Origin: an uncultured Chloracidobacterium sp.
Lineage (GTDB): Bacteria; Acidobacteriota; Blastocatellia; Pyrinomonadales; Pyrinomonadaceae
Direction: 5' to 3'
Length of the DNA: 64,000 bases
Assembly (NCBI GenBank): GCA_936914845.1
Contig: CAKZGE010000004.1
Span: forward strand, 310,001 to 374,000
The position numbers and the translations under genes are program-made. Below the pieces are notes generated by a model. It was not told the origin of the DNA, searched no databases, and worked only from the letters and a program-made list of their open reading frames with translations. Below are positions 1 to 8,587 of the stretch, in pieces (positions within the stretch are counted from its first letter, which is position 1; each line of letters starts with the position of its first letter).

Positions 1-27
1 TTTATGGGTCGGTCTAGGAAAAGATCG

Positions 28-888
28 TTATTTGAGCCAAAGCTCGCTGCCGCCAAGCATGTTCAAATGTGCGACGACCTTTTGGATCAGCCATTCCGGC
101 GTTGATGCACCGGCGGTAACGCCGACGCGTTCGGCTCCGGCCAGGTCTTCGGGGCGGATCTCTTCTTCGGTTTCGATCAAAAAGCTCTTTTCGCACTGTT
201 CTTTACAAACCCCGAGCAATTTGACGCTGTTGGACGAATGGCGGCCGCCGATAATATAGAAAACATCGACCATTCCCGAAAGTGCTCGGGCTGATTCTTG
301 GCGGTCTTTGGTGGCGGAACAGATCGTATTGACGATCTGCACCTCGTCATCTGTTTTAGATCTGATCGCTTCGGCCGTGTCGAAAAAGGTTTTGACCTTG
401 ATCGTGGTCTGCGAAACGACCAGCGGCTTTCTCAGACGAGGTAATGTATCGACCTCCGTTTCATCGCGAATGATAAAGGCGTGGTCGGGTGCATAACCTT
501 TGACGCCGATCATTTCCGGATGCTCGGGGCTGCCGACTATTATTACATGGCGGTCTTGTTCTGCCGCACGCGCCGCCAGCTTTTGAACGCGGGTAACGAA
601 AGGACACGTCGCATCAACAACCTTCGAGGCGTTCTGCTCAAGCTCTTTTTGCACCAGCGGCGTTACGCCGTGGGCGCGGATGACCGCAGTTTCGCCGCGC
701 TGGATCTGCACCGGATCATTAATGGTTTTGACACCAAAACCTCCCAATCGCTGCATTTCCTGTTCGTTATGGATAAGCGGGCCGAGAGAGCGGACACTGT
801 CGCCTTTGTCCAAGGCCTCTTCGACCATTTCGACGGCTCGTTCAACACCGAAACAAAATCCGTATTCATCTGCTAAAAGAACTTGCAT
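28..888 (-). CDS. ispH: 4-hydroxy-3-methylbut-2-enyl diphosphate reductase (IspH/LytB)
   Basis: Last enzyme of the MEP isoprenoid pathway: it reduces HMBPP to IPP and DMAPP with a [4Fe-4S] cluster in the cytosol. The three cluster cysteines are present at about residues 12 (in GFCFGVERA), 95 (DATCPFV) and 190 (NTICSATKDRQ). The family histidines sit in LIHN (about 40) and GSPEHPE (about 123). The frame stays open upstream, but the ATG at 888 gives the canonical N-terminus MQVLLADEYGFCFGV, is preceded by AAGGGA, and yields 286 residues, normal for the family. It is divergent from the GNAT gene. The first 27 bases of the window hold no gene. Confidence 0.96.
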   Translation of the reverse strand: MQVLLADEYGFCFGVERAVEMVEEALDKGDSVRSLGPLIHNEQEMQRLGGFGVKTINDPVQIQRGETAVIRAHGVTPLVQKELEQNASKVVDATCPFVTRVQKLAARAAEQDRHVIIVGSPEHPEMIGVKGYAPDHAFIIRDETEVDTLPRLRKPLVVSQTTIKVKTFFDTAEAIRSKTDDEVQIVNTICSATKDRQESARALSGMVDVFYIIGGRHSSNSVKLLGVCKEQCEKSFLIETEEEIRPEDLAGAERVGVTAGASTPEWLIQKVVAHLNMLGGSELWLK

Positions 889-965
889 TTTATCCCTTTT
901 TATTCTACTTTCATAAAGCCTACAAACAGGCAACTTAAGCTTTTTTGATACTTGAATATTATCAG

Positions 966-1847
966 ATGTCCCAAAGAAACGAAAACTCCCAACTTGTATG
1001 CCGGTTTTTGTCTGATGAGCACCTTGTGTTGACCCATCAGAAATTCGTCGAGGCATTTTCCGATTATTCGCTGCCTTTCAAGCTGTCGCTGCGGCAATTT
1101 GAAAACCATATCGTGCTTAATAATGTTGACCTGAACCGTTCTGTCGGTTGTTTCGACAAAGAAAATTTGGTCGGGCTTTCCCTAAACGGCTTTGGCCATT
1201 GGAAAGGCGACGCGACCGTTTACGACGCAGGAACCGGGGTTGTTCCCGATTACCGCCGCCGCGGCATCAGCAAAGCGATGTTTGAAATGATGTGCCCGCA
1301 TTTTTCAGAGCACGGTTTTGAGCAATATCTGCTTGAGGTGATAACCGAGAACACGCCGGCGGTCGAGCTCTACAAAAAACTCGGTTTCAAGACCGAAAGG
1401 GAGCTGCTGCTGCTGGAAACACAGAAACCGATAGAGAGCGTCAACATCGACCGCGAGGTTGAAATTCGCCGCATTTTCGAATTGCCTGAACATCTCGGCG
1501 AATCTCACCATGACAGCTGCCCTTCCTGGCAAAATTCGCCCGAAGCCATCGATCGCACAATGCACCTTAAAAAGATCCTCGGGGCTTTTGAAAATGATGT
1601 GTGTGTTGGTTACGTCGTCTATACAGAGGGTTTTTCGCGAATATCACAGATGCTTGTTGACCGAAATTTTAGAAAACGAGGCATCGGCACCCGCCTGTTG
1701 ATCGAAATGCAGAATGATGACGGGTTAAAGGATAATTTGCTGAGGGTGATAAATCTGGACGCTTCTGATAAAGGTTCGACGGGATTCTTTGAACGCAGAG
1801 GTTTGCGGCGTGTTCTTTCGCAATTTGAGATGTACAAGCCGCTTTAA
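966..1847 (+). CDS. Tandem GNAT-domain N-acetyltransferase
   Basis: About 293 residues with two GNAT folds. The acetyl-CoA-binding motif A is visible twice, as VPDYRRRGIS (about 93-103) and DRNFRKRGIGTRLL (about 232-245). Each is followed by a typical ALYKKLGF or GFFERRG segment, seen here as VELYKKLGFK and GFFERRGL. The substrate cannot be told from sequence; two-domain GNATs of this kind act on small amines, antibiotics or protein N-termini. The ATG at 966 was chosen over an in-frame TTG at 945, and neither has a good Shine-Dalgarno. The stop overlaps the stop of the convergent metalloprotein gene by 4 bases. Confidence 0.8.
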   Translation: MSQRNENSQLVCRFLSDEHLVLTHQKFVEAFSDYSLPFKLSLRQFENHIVLNNVDLNRSVGCFDKENLVGLSLNGFGHWKGDATVYDAGTGVVPDYRRRGISKAMFEMMCPHFSEHGFEQYLLEVITENTPAVELYKKLGFKTERELLLLETQKPIESVNIDREVEIRRIFELPEHLGESHHDSCPSWQNSPEAIDRTMHLKKILGAFENDVCVGYVVYTEGFSRISQMLVDRNFRKRGIGTRLLIEMQNDDGLKDNLLRVINLDASDKGSTGFFERRGLRRVLSQFEMYKPL

Positions 1848-2578
1848 CGCCCTTTCCGTTTTATCTCTTTTCGCAAGCGGCCGACATTATTTTCGATCCA
1901 CGATTCGGCGGCGTCAAAATATTCGAACTTTCGTTCGTCGCGGCGAAATGCCGGTGTGTGGTTATATCGACGCCCGTTGATATGAACCGTCGGATGATGA
2001 ATGTGCAGCATTTCGTGAAACACGACATATTCTACAACGTACTTGGGAACGCTTGCTTCATCCAGCGAACGGCTGATGACGATCGCGTCGTGGGTCGAAT
2101 CGTGGTGCCCCAGAATTCGATAGGTTCGGCGCGCTGACCAAGAAAGCACCGGCGTCTTGATCGTCTCCGCAAAATAGGTGCGGTTCAGCCCGTCGAATAT
2201 TTCCTCTAGATCGAAAAAATCGCCCTTCGCGCCGGAGATCACTTTTCTTCCCCGCGATCGTTTATTCGCCACGGCTTTTGAACGCATTTCCGCCGAGCGG
2301 GAAAACGCGGTATAGATGCGCCGGGCCTCTGCCGGAACGCGCTTGCGCAGCAATTTCGCCACCAAGATGAAAGCGAGCGCATGATGGCCCGCCGCCGGCA
2401 TTTCGCGGCAAATTTCCGAAATGCGGACAAAAACTTCGCCGTCGCGTACACGGATCGTGTGATTGATGCCGATGTACGGATAAAAGCTGACTCGGATCGG
2501 CGGAGTTCGGCGGGCGGCATCGAGCCGGTCGAAGGCGTCCGCATACATTTGTGCGATCGACGCTAATTCTTCCGGCAT
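1844..2578 (-). CDS. SprT-like zinc metalloprotein
   Basis: A 244-residue protein. The HExxH motif is HEMLH at about 188-192, with a downstream His at about 207 (NHTPAFRRDE) that fits the third zinc ligand of SprT/Spartan-like domains. The segment DLEEIFDGLNRTYF, about 65 residues before the motif, matches the usual start of a SprT-like domain. The N-terminal 110 residues are basic and of unknown function. No signal peptide is seen, so a cytosolic role is likely; a DNA-protein crosslink or protein-processing role is only inferred from the family. The start is the ATG at 2578, because frame upstream of it lacks domain character. Confidence 0.72.
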   Translation of the reverse strand: MPEELASIAQMYADAFDRLDAARRTPPIRVSFYPYIGINHTIRVRDGEVFVRISEICREMPAAGHHALAFILVAKLLRKRVPAEARRIYTAFSRSAEMRSKAVANKRSRGRKVISGAKGDFFDLEEIFDGLNRTYFAETIKTPVLSWSARRTYRILGHHDSTHDAIVISRSLDEASVPKYVVEYVVFHEMLHIHHPTVHINGRRYNHTPAFRRDERKFEYFDAAESWIENNVGRLRKEIKRKGR

Positions 2579-2611
2579 AAAAACTTGTTGGTCATAGTTT
2601 AACGAAAATTG

Positions 2612-2641
2612 TTGACAATGTGATAAACAAAATGTTATCAA
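2612..2641 (+). promoter_or_regulatory. Candidate hrcA promoter with overlapping dyad
   Basis: A perfect -35 box TTGACA (2612-2617) is followed at 17-18 bases by TTATCA/TATCAA (2635-2641). The dyad TGATAA (2621-2626) / TTATCA (2635-2640) lies inside the spacer and -10, where a bound repressor would block polymerase. Transcription would begin at about 2647, so the ATG at 2646 could not be used and the hrcA start moves to 2697. I saw no CIRCE element (TTAGCACTC-N9-GAGTGCTAA) here. Confidence 0.55.
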
Positions 2642-2696
2642 ATAAATGCGAATCCTGCCCTGGGAAAAAGGCATAATTCGTGCTTGCCGTGATAAG

Positions 2697-3812
2697 ATGT
2701 CTGTTCAAGCGATGAACCGAGAGGCGAACCAAACCTTGAACTCCCGTGGACAGATCATCCTTTCTGCCATAATCAATGAACATTTTGTTACTGGCGAGCC
2801 GGTCGGGTCGAAAAAGATCGCGGAAAAATTTGCCAATGCCCTTGGGCTAAGTTCGGCAAGCATCCGCAATGTAATGGCCGAGCTTGAGGAAATGGGGTTT
2901 TTGGAACAGCCGCACACCTCTGCCGGCAGAACGCCGACCGATAAAGGCTACCGCTTTTACGTTGACAATCTATTAGGCGTATTGAGCATTTCGCAGGATG
3001 ACCTGCATCGGATCGGCGATGAATTTGGCCTTTCTGACGGGGTTTTTTCGGAAACGCCCGATCGTTTGATGGAACGTACTTCGCAGTTGCTTTCAGCTCT
3101 TTCAAATAATGTTGGCATTGTTGTTTCGCCAAATCTGGCCAGCGACCGCCTGCAGCATATCGAATTTGTGAACCTTTCGGATAACCGCATTTTGGTGGTT
3201 CTGGTGTCGGCGCCGAACATTGTTCACAACCGCATTATTCGTTTGAATCTAAGTTTTTCAAAAGAAGAGCTGGAACGAACGGGAAAATACTTGAATGCGG
3301 AATATATCGGCAAGAGCTTATCGGAGATCCGGTCGGAGATCCTAAAGCTGATGCACGATGAAAAAACGTTGTTCGATAAGCTGCTGCAAACGGCCGTCAT
3401 CCTGTGTTCCGAAAGCATTGGCGACGGGCCGGATCTGCCGGAGAATATCTATGTTGACGGTACGCCGAACATACTCAAGAGTAGTGATTTTGCTGATCTT
3501 GAGAAGCTTCGCGAGCTGCTCAGCACGATCGGCGAAAGATCGCGGCTGCTTGAGATACTAAATGAATGCATCGCCCGCGACAGCGGAATAAAAGATAATG
3601 TTCAGATAGTTATCGGCAGTGAGAACCGCACGCCTTCATTCCAGAATTGTTCGCTTATTTCGGCTTCCTACCGGATCGGCGACGGTTCCGCGGTCGGCAC
3701 CCTAAGTGTCTTAGGCCCGACCCGCATAGAATACGCAAGAATGATCTCGATCGTGTCTTACGTAGCCCGTGTCCTGGAAACATTGACATCCAGGAATTTT
3801 TCTAACAATTAA
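2697..3812 (+). CDS. hrcA: Heat-inducible transcription repressor HrcA
   Basis: HrcA represses groE/dnaK-type operons at normal temperature by binding DNA as a dimer. The N-terminal winged helix is clear: LNSRGQIILSAIINEHFVTG, then EPVGSKKIAEK, LSSASIRNVMAELEEMGFL and the signature HTSAGRTPTDKGYRFYVD. The C-terminal part carries the GAF-like regulatory domain, ending with VLGPTRIEYARMISIVSYVA. The ATG at 2697 gives 371 residues; 2712 is an alternative, and 2646 is excluded by the likely transcription start. It heads the hrcA-grpE-dnaK run, a common bacterial arrangement. Confidence 0.95.
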   Translation: MSVQAMNREANQTLNSRGQIILSAIINEHFVTGEPVGSKKIAEKFANALGLSSASIRNVMAELEEMGFLEQPHTSAGRTPTDKGYRFYVDNLLGVLSISQDDLHRIGDEFGLSDGVFSETPDRLMERTSQLLSALSNNVGIVVSPNLASDRLQHIEFVNLSDNRILVVLVSAPNIVHNRIIRLNLSFSKEELERTGKYLNAEYIGKSLSEIRSEILKLMHDEKTLFDKLLQTAVILCSESIGDGPDLPENIYVDGTPNILKSSDFADLEKLRELLSTIGERSRLLEILNECIARDSGIKDNVQIVIGSENRTPSFQNCSLISASYRIGDGSAVGTLSVLGPTRIEYARMISIVSYVARVLETLTSRNFSNN

Positions 3813-3816
3813 ATGA

Positions 3817-4776
3817 ATGTGGGGCCTTTTGCGGCCGCAGATCGCGATGAATTCCGAACACGACAACGAAAATGGGGAAGAGGTGTATGACATCTCCGAC
3901 GACGCCGGGCTCGATCTGGCATCGGTGGACGATTTCATCAAACAGCTCGAAGAAAAGGAAAAGGATCTGCACATCACGGCGGAAACTACCTTGATCGAGA
4001 TCGCCGAGATCGCCGAAGACGAAGGTGATGAGATACCTGAATTCTTGCGCCGCGATTTGGCCGAAACTGCTGCGGCGAGGCCAAGCCCGACGCGCGTTTC
4101 GCTTGAGCCGGCATTGCGAATGGAGATCGGCGAGCTGAAGGGCCGCGTTCGCAAGCTCGAGGCGGACCGGGCCGAGATCGTAAAGGTCGCGGACCGAAGA
4201 TCGAAAGATTTTGAGGTGTTCAAAGCGCGAACCGAGCGCGAACGCCGCGAAACTTTCACCAATCAGGTAGCGAATCTGGCGGGGCAGATGTTGCCCGCAC
4301 TAGACAATCTGCAGCGGGCGATCGATTTTGCGGAGGCCTTGCCGGAAGAAAAGCTCGACGAGCTGAGCGATTTCTTTCAAGGGATCCTGCTTGTTAACCA
4401 GCAGGTGAACGAGATCTTGAACGGAATGGGCGTTGCCGTTATCGAAACGACCGGCCGGCCGTTTGATCCGTATTTACATGAAGCGGTCGCGATAGAAGAA
4501 ACGGCTGCATATGCAGACAACGAGGTCTGCGAAGAAATTTTACGCGGCTATCGAATGGGCGATCGAATAATCCGACATTCGATGGTAAAGGTCGCGAAAA
4601 ACGCCGAAGGACAAAAGCCGGAGGCGGCCAACGAACCGAAGGGTGGTGCGAATGTTTTAACGGAATTGGAAACTTTTGGCGAGGCGGCGGAAGCAATATC
4701 TGTCGAGGGGCCAAAAGCTGCTTTTTCCGACGAATTTGAATTGGAGATATTTCATGATAACGGCGAAGGCATCTAA
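3817..4776 (+). CDS. grpE: Nucleotide exchange factor GrpE (long form)
   Basis: GrpE releases ADP from DnaK. The core is recognisable at about residues 105-265: a coiled coil beginning ELKGRVRKLEADRAEIVK, then FTNQVANLAGQMLPALDNLQ, and the beta-wing signature FDPYLHEAVAIEE followed by GYRMGDRIIRHSMVKVA. At 319 residues it is well above the usual 180-220. There is an acidic N-terminal extension of about 100 residues and a C-terminal tail of about 50 residues, also acidic. The start at 3817 is 4 bases after hrcA; an internal ATG at 3847 is equally possible. It lies in an operon with hrcA and dnaK. Confidence 0.93.
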   Translation: MWGLLRPQIAMNSEHDNENGEEVYDISDDAGLDLASVDDFIKQLEEKEKDLHITAETTLIEIAEIAEDEGDEIPEFLRRDLAETAAARPSPTRVSLEPALRMEIGELKGRVRKLEADRAEIVKVADRRSKDFEVFKARTERERRETFTNQVANLAGQMLPALDNLQRAIDFAEALPEEKLDELSDFFQGILLVNQQVNEILNGMGVAVIETTGRPFDPYLHEAVAIEETAAYADNEVCEEILRGYRMGDRIIRHSMVKVAKNAEGQKPEAANEPKGGANVLTELETFGEAAEAISVEGPKAAFSDEFELEIFHDNGEGI

Positions 4777-4833
4777 AGCCCACAGCCGCTGAACCCCAAC
4801 TGCTATACGACACCCAATTAAGAGGATCTCTAT

Positions 4834-6639
4834 ATGAGCAAAGTAATAGGAATTGACCTAGGAACCACGAACTGCTGCGTTTCAGTGCTTGAAGGCGGAG
4901 CGGTGCAGATCATCTCGAACAAAGAAGGCGGACGCACGACACCGTCTGTTGTCGGATTTACGGACAAGGACGAACGTCTTGTCGGCCAGATCGCCAAAAG
5001 GCAAGCCGTAACCAATGCTGCCAACACGCTTTATGCGGTAAAGCGGCTGATCGGCCGCAAATATGATGCGCCGGAAGTGGAAAAGATGCGCGAAACGGTT
5101 CCGTTCGAAATTGTCGAAGCCGCCAATGGCGACGCTCATATACGGGTCATCGACCGTGTTTACAGCCCGCCGGAAATTTCGGGCATTGTGCTGCAGAGAC
5201 TGAAACTTGCTGCCGAGGAATTTTTAGGCGATACGGTCTCAGAGGCGATAATCACCGTGCCGGCATATTTCGACGATATGCAGCGGCAAGCAACGCGCGA
5301 TGCGGGAAAGATAGCCGGACTTGAAGTAGAACGCATAATCAACGAACCGACGGCGGCGGCGCTGGCATATGGCTTCGGCAAAGCGAAAAATGAAAAGATC
5401 GCCGTATATGACCTCGGCGGCGGAACATTTGATATTTCGATACTTGAGATCAGCGAAGGTGTGTTCGAGGTGCTTTCAACTTCGGGCAACACGTTCTTGG
5501 GCGGCGAAGATTTTGATCAGCGGATCATTGATTGGCTGGTCGAACTTTTCAAACAAGAGAGCGGCATCGACCTTAAAACGGACCGCTTGGCACTACAGCG
5601 TTTGAAAGAAGCGGCCGAACGTGCGAAATGCGAACTTTCGACGGTGACAGAAACGAATATCAGCCTGCCATTTATCGCGGCCGATGCGAGCGGGCCGAAA
5701 CACATCAACACGAGCCTGACACGTGAAAAATTCGAAGAATTGGTAAAAGACCTGGTCGATGCATCGGTCGAACCATGCCAGAAAGCATTGTGGGATGCAA
5801 AGATACAGCCGGCGGATATCGACAAGGTGATCCTGGTCGGCGGCCAAACGCGTTCGCCGATAATTTCGCGTACGGTGACGGAAGTTTTTGGCAAAGAACC
5901 ATCGGCCGAGATCAATCCGGACGAAGTGGTGGCGATGGGGGCGGCGATCCAAGGCGGTGTGTTGACGGGCGACGTCAAAGATATCGTTCTGTTGGACGTG
6001 CTTCCGCTCAGCTTAGGGCTGGAAACGCGGGGCGGCCTTTTCGTTAAGCTGATACCGCGCAATGCGACAATACCGTTAAAAAATACGATGACGTTCACGA
6101 CGGTGGTCGATAACCAGCAGAGCGTTGAGATACATATTCTGCAAGGCGAACGCGAGGTTTGTTCGGGCAATCGCAGCTTAGCAAAATTTGAATTGGTCGG
6201 CATTCCGCCGGCACCCCGCGGCGTGCCGCAGATCGATGTTTCCTTCGAGATCGACGCCAACGGCATCGTCAATGTCTCGGCACAAGACAAGATGACGGGC
6301 CTTGAACAGGCGATGACCATCACACCGTCGTCGGGCTTGGCGCCGGAAGAGATCGACCGCCTGATCATGGAAGCGGAAGCATTTGTTGAACGCGACCGCG
6401 ATGAGCGCGAATTGATCGTCCAGCGAAACAAGCTGGAAACGCTGCTTCGCAATACGCGGAGAGCGATGGCAGAGGTCGGCAAATCGTTTACACCGGAAGA
6501 ACAGCAGGAATTGACATCGATGCTGGCAACGGCGGATGAATCGGTAGCCTCCGAAGATCTGTCGCAAATGCAGGCGGCGATGATGAAGGTCGAAGAGGCG
6601 GCAGGCAAAATAACGGCGGCGATGCTGGCTACCGTTTGA
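4834..6639 (+). CDS. dnaK: Molecular chaperone DnaK (Hsp70)
   Basis: ATP-dependent Hsp70 chaperone. Phosphate-1 motif GIDLGTTNCCVSV is at residues 5-17. IINEPTAAALAYGFG, AVYDLGGGTFDISILE and VILVGGQTRSPII mark the nucleotide-binding domain, and DVLPLSLGLETRGG marks the linker and substrate-binding domain. At 601 residues it is somewhat short: it ends with the helical lid and lacks the disordered tail and EEVKD-like end of proteobacterial DnaK. The ATG at 4834 has AAGAGGA upstream. The 57-base gap after grpE has no terminator, so co-transcription is likely. Confidence 0.98.
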   Translation: MSKVIGIDLGTTNCCVSVLEGGAVQIISNKEGGRTTPSVVGFTDKDERLVGQIAKRQAVTNAANTLYAVKRLIGRKYDAPEVEKMRETVPFEIVEAANGDAHIRVIDRVYSPPEISGIVLQRLKLAAEEFLGDTVSEAIITVPAYFDDMQRQATRDAGKIAGLEVERIINEPTAAALAYGFGKAKNEKIAVYDLGGGTFDISILEISEGVFEVLSTSGNTFLGGEDFDQRIIDWLVELFKQESGIDLKTDRLALQRLKEAAERAKCELSTVTETNISLPFIAADASGPKHINTSLTREKFEELVKDLVDASVEPCQKALWDAKIQPADIDKVILVGGQTRSPIISRTVTEVFGKEPSAEINPDEVVAMGAAIQGGVLTGDVKDIVLLDVLPLSLGLETRGGLFVKLIPRNATIPLKNTMTFTTVVDNQQSVEIHILQGEREVCSGNRSLAKFELVGIPPAPRGVPQIDVSFEIDANGIVNVSAQDKMTGLEQAMTITPSSGLAPEEIDRLIMEAEAFVERDRDERELIVQRNKLETLLRNTRRAMAEVGKSFTPEEQQELTSMLATADESVASEDLSQMQAAMMKVEEAAGKITAAMLATV

Positions 6640-6643
6640 TCCG

Positions 6644-6676
6644 GCCCGAGGCAAACTTGAGAATTTTCGGGCTTTG
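6644..6676 (+). terminator. Weak terminator hairpin after dnaK
   Basis: GCCCGA (6644-6649) pairs with TCGGGC (6667-6672), followed by TTTGTT. The stem is short and the loop is 17 bases, so termination may be partial. Confidence 0.45.
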
Positions 6677-6690
6677 TTAGAAAATCAAAG

Positions 6691-6729
6691 GAGCGTTCGT
6701 TCAAATTATTTTGGGCAGACGCTCTTTTT
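6691..6729 (+). terminator. Terminator-like hairpin just upstream of dnaJ
   Basis: GAGCGT (6691-6696) pairs with ACGCTC (6719-6724), followed directly by TTTTT (6725-6729). An AAA before the left arm could extend the pairing past one bulged G. It ends 11 bases before the dnaJ ATG, so it would cut readthrough from dnaK or act as an attenuator in the dnaJ leader. Confidence 0.5.
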
Positions 6730-6740
6730 GATTTATAGAG

Positions 6741-7844
6741 ATGAGCAAGAGAGATTATTACGAAGTGCTGGGTGTCCAGCGAACTGCAACTGAGATCGAG
6801 ATCAAGCGGGCCTACCGAACATTGGCCGTGCAGTATCACCCGGATAAAAATCCGGATGATGCTGAGGCTGAGGATAAATTCAAGGAATGTGCGGAAGCCT
6901 ATGCGGTGCTGTCCGATTCGCAGAAACGGGCATCTTACGACCGGTTCGGACATGCGGCCGCAGGAGCGGGAGCGGGTTTTGATCCGGGCTTCAGCAACAT
7001 CGAAGATATCTTTGATATGTTCGGTTTTGGCGATATGTTCGGCGGCGGTGCCCGCGGCGGCCGGCGAAATACGGTTCAGCGAGGTTCCGATCTTCGTTTT
7101 GATATGGAGATCACGCTGGAAGAAGCGGCGGCAGGCAAAGAGGAAAAGCTGAGCATTCCGCGGCTGGAAACGTGTGATGAATGCAGCGGCTCCGGAGCCG
7201 AGGCCGGCACCTCTGCCGAGACCTGTGTTTCCTGTAACGGAGCGGGCCAGACAAGATATCAGCAGGGCTTTTTCAGTGTAATGCGGACGTGTCCGAATTG
7301 CGCCGGGCGCGGCCAGATCATTCGCAACCCCTGTAAAAAGTGCAACGGCGGCGGACGCGTCGAAAAAGAGAGGTCTCTGGATATTAAGATCCCGGCAGGT
7401 GTCGAAACCGGTTCCCGGCTCCGCATCAGCGGCGAAGGCGAAGCGGGCCCGAACGGCGGGCCGGCCGGCGATCTTTTCGTTGTTCTGCATGTAAAAGAAC
7501 ACGAAACCTTTGAACGACAGGGGGCAAATCTATATTCGGCGGTTCCGCTTACATTTGCACAGGCAGCTCTTGGAGCAGACATCAAGGTAAAGACGCTGGA
7601 CGGGGAGGAAGATCTGAAGATCCCGGCCGGAACACAAACCGGTACGGTGTTTCGCATCAGATCACAGGGAATGCCGAGCTTGGGCGGCCGCGGCAAGGGC
7701 GACCTGTTCGTAGCGGTGACGCTGGTGACGCCGAAAACGCTGGATAAAGAACAGCGGAAGATCTTTGAACAACTGGCAGAGATCGAAGACACGGATTTTA
7801 ACGATGAAAGCTTTCTGGATAAGGTGCGGAACATATTCGGATAG
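6741..7844 (+). CDS. dnaJ: Co-chaperone DnaJ, type I (Hsp40)
   Basis: Stimulates DnaK ATPase and delivers substrates. The J domain (about 1-70) contains HPD at 33-35. It is followed by a Gly/Phe-rich linker (MFGFGDMFGGGARGG) and a zinc-binding region with four CxxCxGxG repeats (CDECSGSG, CVSCNGAG, CPNCAGRG, CKKCNGGG). The C-terminal substrate-binding domains contain IPAGVETGSRLRISGEGE. At 367 residues the length is typical. It is separated from dnaK by about 100 bases holding two hairpins. Confidence 0.98.
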   Translation: MSKRDYYEVLGVQRTATEIEIKRAYRTLAVQYHPDKNPDDAEAEDKFKECAEAYAVLSDSQKRASYDRFGHAAAGAGAGFDPGFSNIEDIFDMFGFGDMFGGGARGGRRNTVQRGSDLRFDMEITLEEAAAGKEEKLSIPRLETCDECSGSGAEAGTSAETCVSCNGAGQTRYQQGFFSVMRTCPNCAGRGQIIRNPCKKCNGGGRVEKERSLDIKIPAGVETGSRLRISGEGEAGPNGGPAGDLFVVLHVKEHETFERQGANLYSAVPLTFAQAALGADIKVKTLDGEEDLKIPAGTQTGTVFRIRSQGMPSLGGRGKGDLFVAVTLVTPKTLDKEQRKIFEQLAEIEDTDFNDESFLDKVRNIFG

Positions 7845-7849
7845 AACCG

Positions 7850-7858
7850 TGATATAAT
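7850..7858 (+). promoter_or_regulatory. Extended -10 promoter element
   Basis: TGnTATAAT (TG at 7850-7851, perfect TATAAT at 7853-7858), just after dnaJ and 62 bases before the DUF4920-like gene. There is no convincing -35 box, as is usual for extended -10 promoters. Confidence 0.5.
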
Positions 7859-7919
7859 CATCGGCATTAAAAATAGATCTTTGGAAAAAAGACTGAAGAA
7901 GTAAATAAGAAGGTTGAAG

Positions 7920-8465
7920 ATGAGAAAAATATTGGCTGCGGCCACATTCGTATTAGCGTTGACGGCGATCTCGTTCGCACAAGACCACGGTAAACAGGAA
8001 CTTAACAGCAAGGGCGAACCGGTCGTCAAAAGTAAAGATAACGCGCCAGTCGAACTTAAGGCGGGCGAAAAGATCTCGCGCGGAACCGTGTTGGCCGGAG
8101 CAAAGAAAGTTTCGCTCGAAAAAGTGCTGAAAGACCCGGCGAAATATGCAGGCAAGACGGTTGCGGTAAAGGGCGTTGTGGTCCGTTCGTGCAAAAAAGA
8201 GGGCTGCTGGATGGAGCTTGCCGAAAAAGAAGGCGGCCGGTCGGTTCGTGTTACCTTTGGCGACCATGCATTCTTTATACCGCTTAACGCTGCCGGAATG
8301 CAGGTCAAGGCCGAAGGCACGTTTGTGACAAAGGTGTTGCCGAAAGAACACGTTGACCACCTGATCAACGACGACGGTGCGAAATTTGACAACCGCAATG
8401 CGGACGGCACGGTGACGGAGGTCTCGTTCAACGCAACGGGGGTTGAGCTGACCAAAGGCGAGTGA
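7920..8465 (+). CDS. Secreted DUF4920-like protein
   Basis: 181 residues with a signal peptide (MRKILAAATFVLALTAISFA, cleaved before QD). The mature part matches my memory of DUF4920: KYAGKTVAVKGVVVRSCKKE, the paired cysteines in VRSCKKEGCWMEL, then VRVTFGDHAFFIPLNAAG. This is an OB-like periplasmic domain of unknown function. The ATG at 7920 was chosen over a TTG at 7914 because AGAAGG lies at the right distance. It probably has its own promoter, the extended -10 at 7850. Confidence 0.7.
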   Translation: MRKILAAATFVLALTAISFAQDHGKQELNSKGEPVVKSKDNAPVELKAGEKISRGTVLAGAKKVSLEKVLKDPAKYAGKTVAVKGVVVRSCKKEGCWMELAEKEGGRSVRVTFGDHAFFIPLNAAGMQVKAEGTFVTKVLPKEHVDHLINDDGAKFDNRNADGTVTEVSFNATGVELTKGE

Positions 8466-8554
8466 TCGGCCGTTGCAGAACGGACCGGGGTTTATGCGCG
8501 GAGATCTTGCAGATATTCGCGCATATTTCGTTTTTAGGGACACGTTTTCTCTGT

Positions 8555-8587
8555 TAAAATGTTGGCTCGGCAGCGGTCTTGCCGAGC
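8555..8587 (+). promoter_or_regulatory. Leader hairpin with -10-like box
   Basis: A TAAAAT box (8555-8560) is followed at once by a perfect 8-bp stem: GCTCGGCA (8565-8572) with TGCCGAGC (8580-8587), loop of 7 bases. A run of A follows, not T, so on this strand it is a leader structure rather than a terminator. It lies 8 bases before the AAGGAG of the next gene. Confidence 0.45.

Noticed and set aside
2646..2696. Upstream ATG for hrcA at 2646
   Set aside because: It sits at the predicted transcription start and adds residues absent from HrcA proteins.
2600..4833. CIRCE operator for HrcA
   Set aside because: I looked for TTAGCACTC-N9-GAGTGCTAA before hrcA, grpE and dnaK and saw none; a pattern search would settle it.
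5517..7502. 661-codon open frame on the minus strand across dnaK and dnaJ
   Set aside because: Shadow of two certain genes on the other strand; the peptide has no domain character and an Arg/Ser bias typical of antisense frames.
7259..8455. 398-codon minus-strand frame over dnaJ and the DUF4920-like gene
   Set aside because: Antisense shadow; it covers the zinc-finger region of dnaJ and a clear signal-peptide gene.
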